In this document: in pieces, positions 5,544 to 7,396 of the stretch
How positions within the stretch are numbered: the first letter of the stretch is position 1
Layout: every line of letters starts with the position of its first letter
From: an uncultured Campylobacter sp.
Lineage (GTDB): Bacteria > Campylobacterota > Campylobacteria > Campylobacterales > Campylobacteraceae
Direction of reading: 5' to 3'
DNA length: 7,396 bases
Assembly: GCF_938031315.1 (NCBI RefSeq)
Contig: NZ_CALHHT010000075.1
Span: 1 to 7,396 of the forward strand
Notes under the pieces: generated by a model
Databases searched by the model: none
Told to the model about the DNA's origin: nothing
What the model saw: the letters and a program-made list of their open reading frames with translations, nothing else
Position numbers and translations under genes: made by a program

Positions 5544-5575
5544 TTTGCGATTAAATTTAGCGGCAAATTTAAAGG

Positions 5576-6970
5576 CTAAATTTCGGGCTCTTGCTCCTGC
5601 TTTTTCTCTCCACTTGGGATCGCAGTGTCGTACCAGTCGAGCTTGCGCGTAAAATACATCACCAAAGAGATCACCGCGAATATCATCAAGCTTCCCATTA
5701 ATAGGGCGTAGTCTTCGGAATTTAAGATGACGTAGAGGATCAGATATGAGACGAGCTGAACGCAGGTGATAAAAACGCCCCAGCGCACGCCTTTAAATAT
5801 CGCGCTTGCGTAGAAAAACACTATCGCGCTGACCGCGATCGCCGAGATGGCGTAGCTGATTGCAAAGCCTATATGCTCGGAAAGCGAGAGCACCAGTAGG
5901 TAGAAAACGACATCTTCAAGACCGATGAGAAGGTACTGTATCGGATGGATGCGCTCGTGAGTATATACTTCGCAAAGAAAGATCGCTAAAAACGGCACCG
6001 CCAAGAACAGCAGCGCGTAATCCGTGCAGCGCTTAATCAGCGAGTAGTTGTTCACGGGCTCGATGAAGCCGATGCTTACGGCGTCATTTCTATCGTCGTT
6101 GCTGCGCCAGTTCGTCATAGCGACGCGGTCATCTTGATCTGCAAGCCACGCAGGAGCAATGCCTGCGGCTAAGCCTGTAACTTCCCACGAAGCTTTAAAA
6201 CCGCTAGCGCTTACCTCGCGCGATTTGGCGATAAAGCCGCCGCCAAAGCTAGGCGATGCCCAAGTAGAGCTAATTTCAAAACGGCTATTTTGCGCGATCG
6301 GAGCTAGATGAAGTGCCTCGCCGCCTTGGATTTTAAGCGTACCGCTGATGCTAAAATCAGACGACAGCGCTGAAGCGGGGAGCTTGTAGATTAGGCTTCG
6401 ATCGAAAATTTTAGCTTCGGTGTTGCCGTGATATTGCTTAAGCTCCTTGCCGTTTAAGCTTAAAGCGGGGGAGGCGGTGAAGGATTTTTGATTGCCTACG
6501 CCGAGCACTAGCACGGCTTCGTCGAAATTTAGCCGCGCAGGATCGACGCCGAGCTCGGTATAGTTTATCGCCTCAAAGTCCGCTTTTAGCGTAAAGTCGC
6601 CGTTATATATCGGAACGCGAAAAATTCCGCGCTTTAGATAGGTGGGGTCGATCTGCGCTACGAGGGAGTAGTTTTTAGGTACGATGATGAAATTTTTCTC
6701 TACGCGCCTTTTTACGAGCTCGTTGTTGCTTTTGTCTATCGCTTCGATTATCTCTGCGTAGGGCACGACGATCGCAAGGCCTTGGATTTGCAGCTCACCA
6801 CCCACCGGCGTGAGGATCGAATCCTGCGCGAGCTGCTTGGTTTCGGAGCGCGAGTAGGTAAGATTATCGATAAAGCTTAGTGGGATTAGCAGCAGCAAAA
6901 GCAGCACTAAAACTATGAATGGTTTCGTCCAAAATGCCCCGCGAATGGCGTTTTTAGTATAATTTAACAA
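5576..6970 (-). CDS. creD: CreD-family inner-membrane protein
   Basis: CreD (CET) is an inner-membrane protein whose biochemical role is unsettled; in gammaproteobacteria it belongs to the CreBC regulon and is linked to envelope stress and colicin tolerance. From the proposed TTG start at 6970 the protein has 464 residues, near the usual 450. It has an N-terminal membrane helix (about 18-34), a large periplasmic domain (about 40-315, including STWASPSFGGGF at about 235-246), and four or five C-terminal helices from about 318 to 440. The hallmark HPIQYLLIGLEDVVFYLL begins at about residue 342, followed by LSLSEHIGF. A longer in-frame ATG exists at 7183, but its extra 71 residues are basic and unlike the family. 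TTG 6970 has AAGGAG (complement of 6976-6981) five bases upstream and precedes MLNYTKNAIRG, a suitable cytoplasmic start. No creBC partners are visible in the window. Confidence 0.92.
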   Translation of the reverse strand: MLNYTKNAIRGAFWTKPFIVLVLLLLLLIPLSFIDNLTYSRSETKQLAQDSILTPVGGELQIQGLAIVVPYAEIIEAIDKSNNELVKRRVEKNFIIVPKNYSLVAQIDPTYLKRGIFRVPIYNGDFTLKADFEAINYTELGVDPARLNFDEAVLVLGVGNQKSFTASPALSLNGKELKQYHGNTEAKIFDRSLIYKLPASALSSDFSISGTLKIQGGEALHLAPIAQNSRFEISSTWASPSFGGGFIAKSREVSASGFKASWEVTGLAAGIAPAWLADQDDRVAMTNWRSNDDRNDAVSIGFIEPVNNYSLIKRCTDYALLFLAVPFLAIFLCEVYTHERIHPIQYLLIGLEDVVFYLLVLSLSEHIGFAISYAISAIAVSAIVFFYASAIFKGVRWGVFITCVQLVSYLILYVILNSEDYALLMGSLMIFAVISLVMYFTRKLDWYDTAIPSGEKKQEQEPEI

Positions 6971-7049
6971 AGGCTCTCCTTTTAAGTAGAATTTAAAGCA
7001 GAATTTTAACGATGAAGAGTAAACGGACGGCGCTTGAAGCGGGAGGAAT

Positions 7050-7055
7050 TTTATA
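7050..7055 (-). promoter_or_regulatory. Tentative creD -10 box
   Basis: TATAAA on the minus strand (complement of 7050-7055) lies about 80 nt before the TTG start and sits inside a small inverted repeat GAATTT-TAT-AAATTC (7046-7060). It is the best -10-like element upstream of creD, but no -35 box supports it. Confidence 0.3.
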
Positions 7056-7110
7056 AATTCTAAAGGAACTTTGGATGTGAAGCGTTGCGGATATCGCTTT
7101 GAATTTTTGG

Positions 7111-7149
7111 AATTCCGCTGCCGAGACTTAAAATTTTGGCAGCGGAATT
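7111..7149. terminator. Strong 12-bp hairpin between ahpC and creD, possible ahpC terminator
   Basis: AATTCCGCTGCC (7111-7122) and GGCAGCGGAATT (7138-7149) are perfect reverse complements around a 15-nt loop (7123-7137). It lies 99 nt downstream of the ahpC stop on the minus strand. Neither side has a proper T-run, so it is not a textbook intrinsic terminator; it could stabilise the ahpC mRNA 3' end or act as a terminator or attenuator. Confidence 0.5.
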
Positions 7150-7248
7150 TAGAAAGCTTTGCTAGCTTTAACAGCCCATGCAAGGCTAAATTTAAACCTT
7201 ACGCAGTTAGAATTAGAATTCGTACGCCCGCGCGAAGAATTTTACAAC

Positions 7249-7396
7249 TTATAGTTTGCTCGCATTTTTGTCTAGATACTCTGCGACGCCCTTAGGATCT
7301 GCTTTCATTCCTACGTCGCCTTTGTGCCAGCCTGCCGGGCAAACCTCGCCGTGCTCGTTTGTAAATAGCATCGTATCGACCATTCGAAGCATCTCG
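7249..7396 (-). CDS. ahpC: AhpC-type 2-Cys peroxiredoxin, C-terminal fragment cut by window edge
   Basis: AhpC reduces hydrogen peroxide and organic peroxides in the cytoplasm through a peroxidatic and a resolving cysteine. Only the last 48 residues are in the window, read on the minus strand and ending with TAA at 7249-7251. They begin EMLRMVDTMLFTNEHGEV and continue with CPAGWHKGDVGMKADPKGVA. The cysteine in EVCPAGW is the resolving cysteine of typical 2-Cys peroxiredoxins, and the sequence closely resembles Campylobacter AhpC C-termini as I remember them. The N-terminal catalytic part lies beyond the window. Its peroxide-detoxifying role is independent of the neighbouring creD, which has its own leader. 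Confidence 0.92.
   Translation of the reverse strand, partial: EMLRMVDTMLFTNEHGEVCPAGWHKGDVGMKADPKGVAEYLDKNASKL

Larger units (their letters stand above)
5286..5575. repeat. AAATTT-saturated spacer between tsaD and creD
   Basis: The palindromic hexamer AAATTT begins at 5298, 5337, 5345, 5366, 5407, 5460, 5476, 5491, 5504, 5553 and 5565, eleven times in 290 bp, usually as TAAATTTTA, TGAAATTT or CAAATTTAA. By base composition far less than one copy would be expected. The copies are separated by GC-rich linkers. No gene is seen; the tsaD promoter and the creD terminator lie within. Confidence 0.75.

Noticed and set aside
7063..7081. Possible CreB box upstream of creD on the minus strand (TTCAC followed by TTCCT)
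   Set aside because: The known cre tag is two TTCAC units six bases apart; here the gap is eight and the second unit mismatches, and no creBC genes are seen.
7071..7295. Plus-strand frame of 74 codons across the creD-ahpC spacer
   Set aside because: It runs antisense into the ahpC 3' end, lacks a convincing ribosome binding site and crosses the hairpin at 7111-7149.

Overview
The window reads as chromosomal DNA of a Campylobacter-type epsilonproteobacterium. The C-terminal AhpC fragment, YbeY, QueC, TsaD and CreD all have the look of that lineage. Housekeeping genes here are fairly GC-rich, while spacers are crowded with AAATTT palindromes. That mix suits the higher-GC oral species (C. gracilis, C. 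showae, C. rectus group) better than C. jejuni; this species-level remark is inference.

Layout. Positions 1-1209 hold two tandem paralogous AT-rich genes on +, the first cut by the window edge; the complete second copy has a signal peptide and four cysteines. They are followed (1220-1359) by a strong ribosome binding site and what looks like the decayed start of a third gene. ybeY (1423-2052, -) and queC (2107-3198, +) diverge from a 54-bp promoter region. A 325-bp spacer leads to an AT-rich orphan gene (3524-4006, +) with its own promoter and a candidate operator, then a possible gene relic (4007-4277). tsaD (4278-5285, -), an AAATTT-packed spacer with a strong hairpin terminator, creD (5576-6970, -, TTG start), and the 3' end of ahpC (7249-7396, -) complete the window.

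Biology. Three core genes concern RNA maturation: YbeY (16S rRNA 3' processing and quality control), QueC (preQ0 for queuosine in tRNA) and TsaD (t6A37 in tRNA). CreD is an inner-membrane protein and AhpC a peroxiredoxin. The AT-rich genes look like accessory cargo between core genes; the tandem secreted pair resembles duplicated immunity or effector-associated genes, but no family was recognised.

Most notable: both divergent neighbours, ybeY and queC, carry large in-frame low-complexity insertions (about 65 and 150 residues) inside conserved enzyme folds. They are built from short-period repeats: pentapeptides (15 nt) in YbeY and the first part of the QueC insert, and heptapeptides (21 nt) in the second part. 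The DNA repeats centre on AATTC or AAATTT, and the same AAATTT core recurs at 21-nt spacing in noncoding DNA just after queC and densely between tsaD and creD. This suggests a dispersed AAATTT-centred repeat process that tolerates or targets coding sequence.
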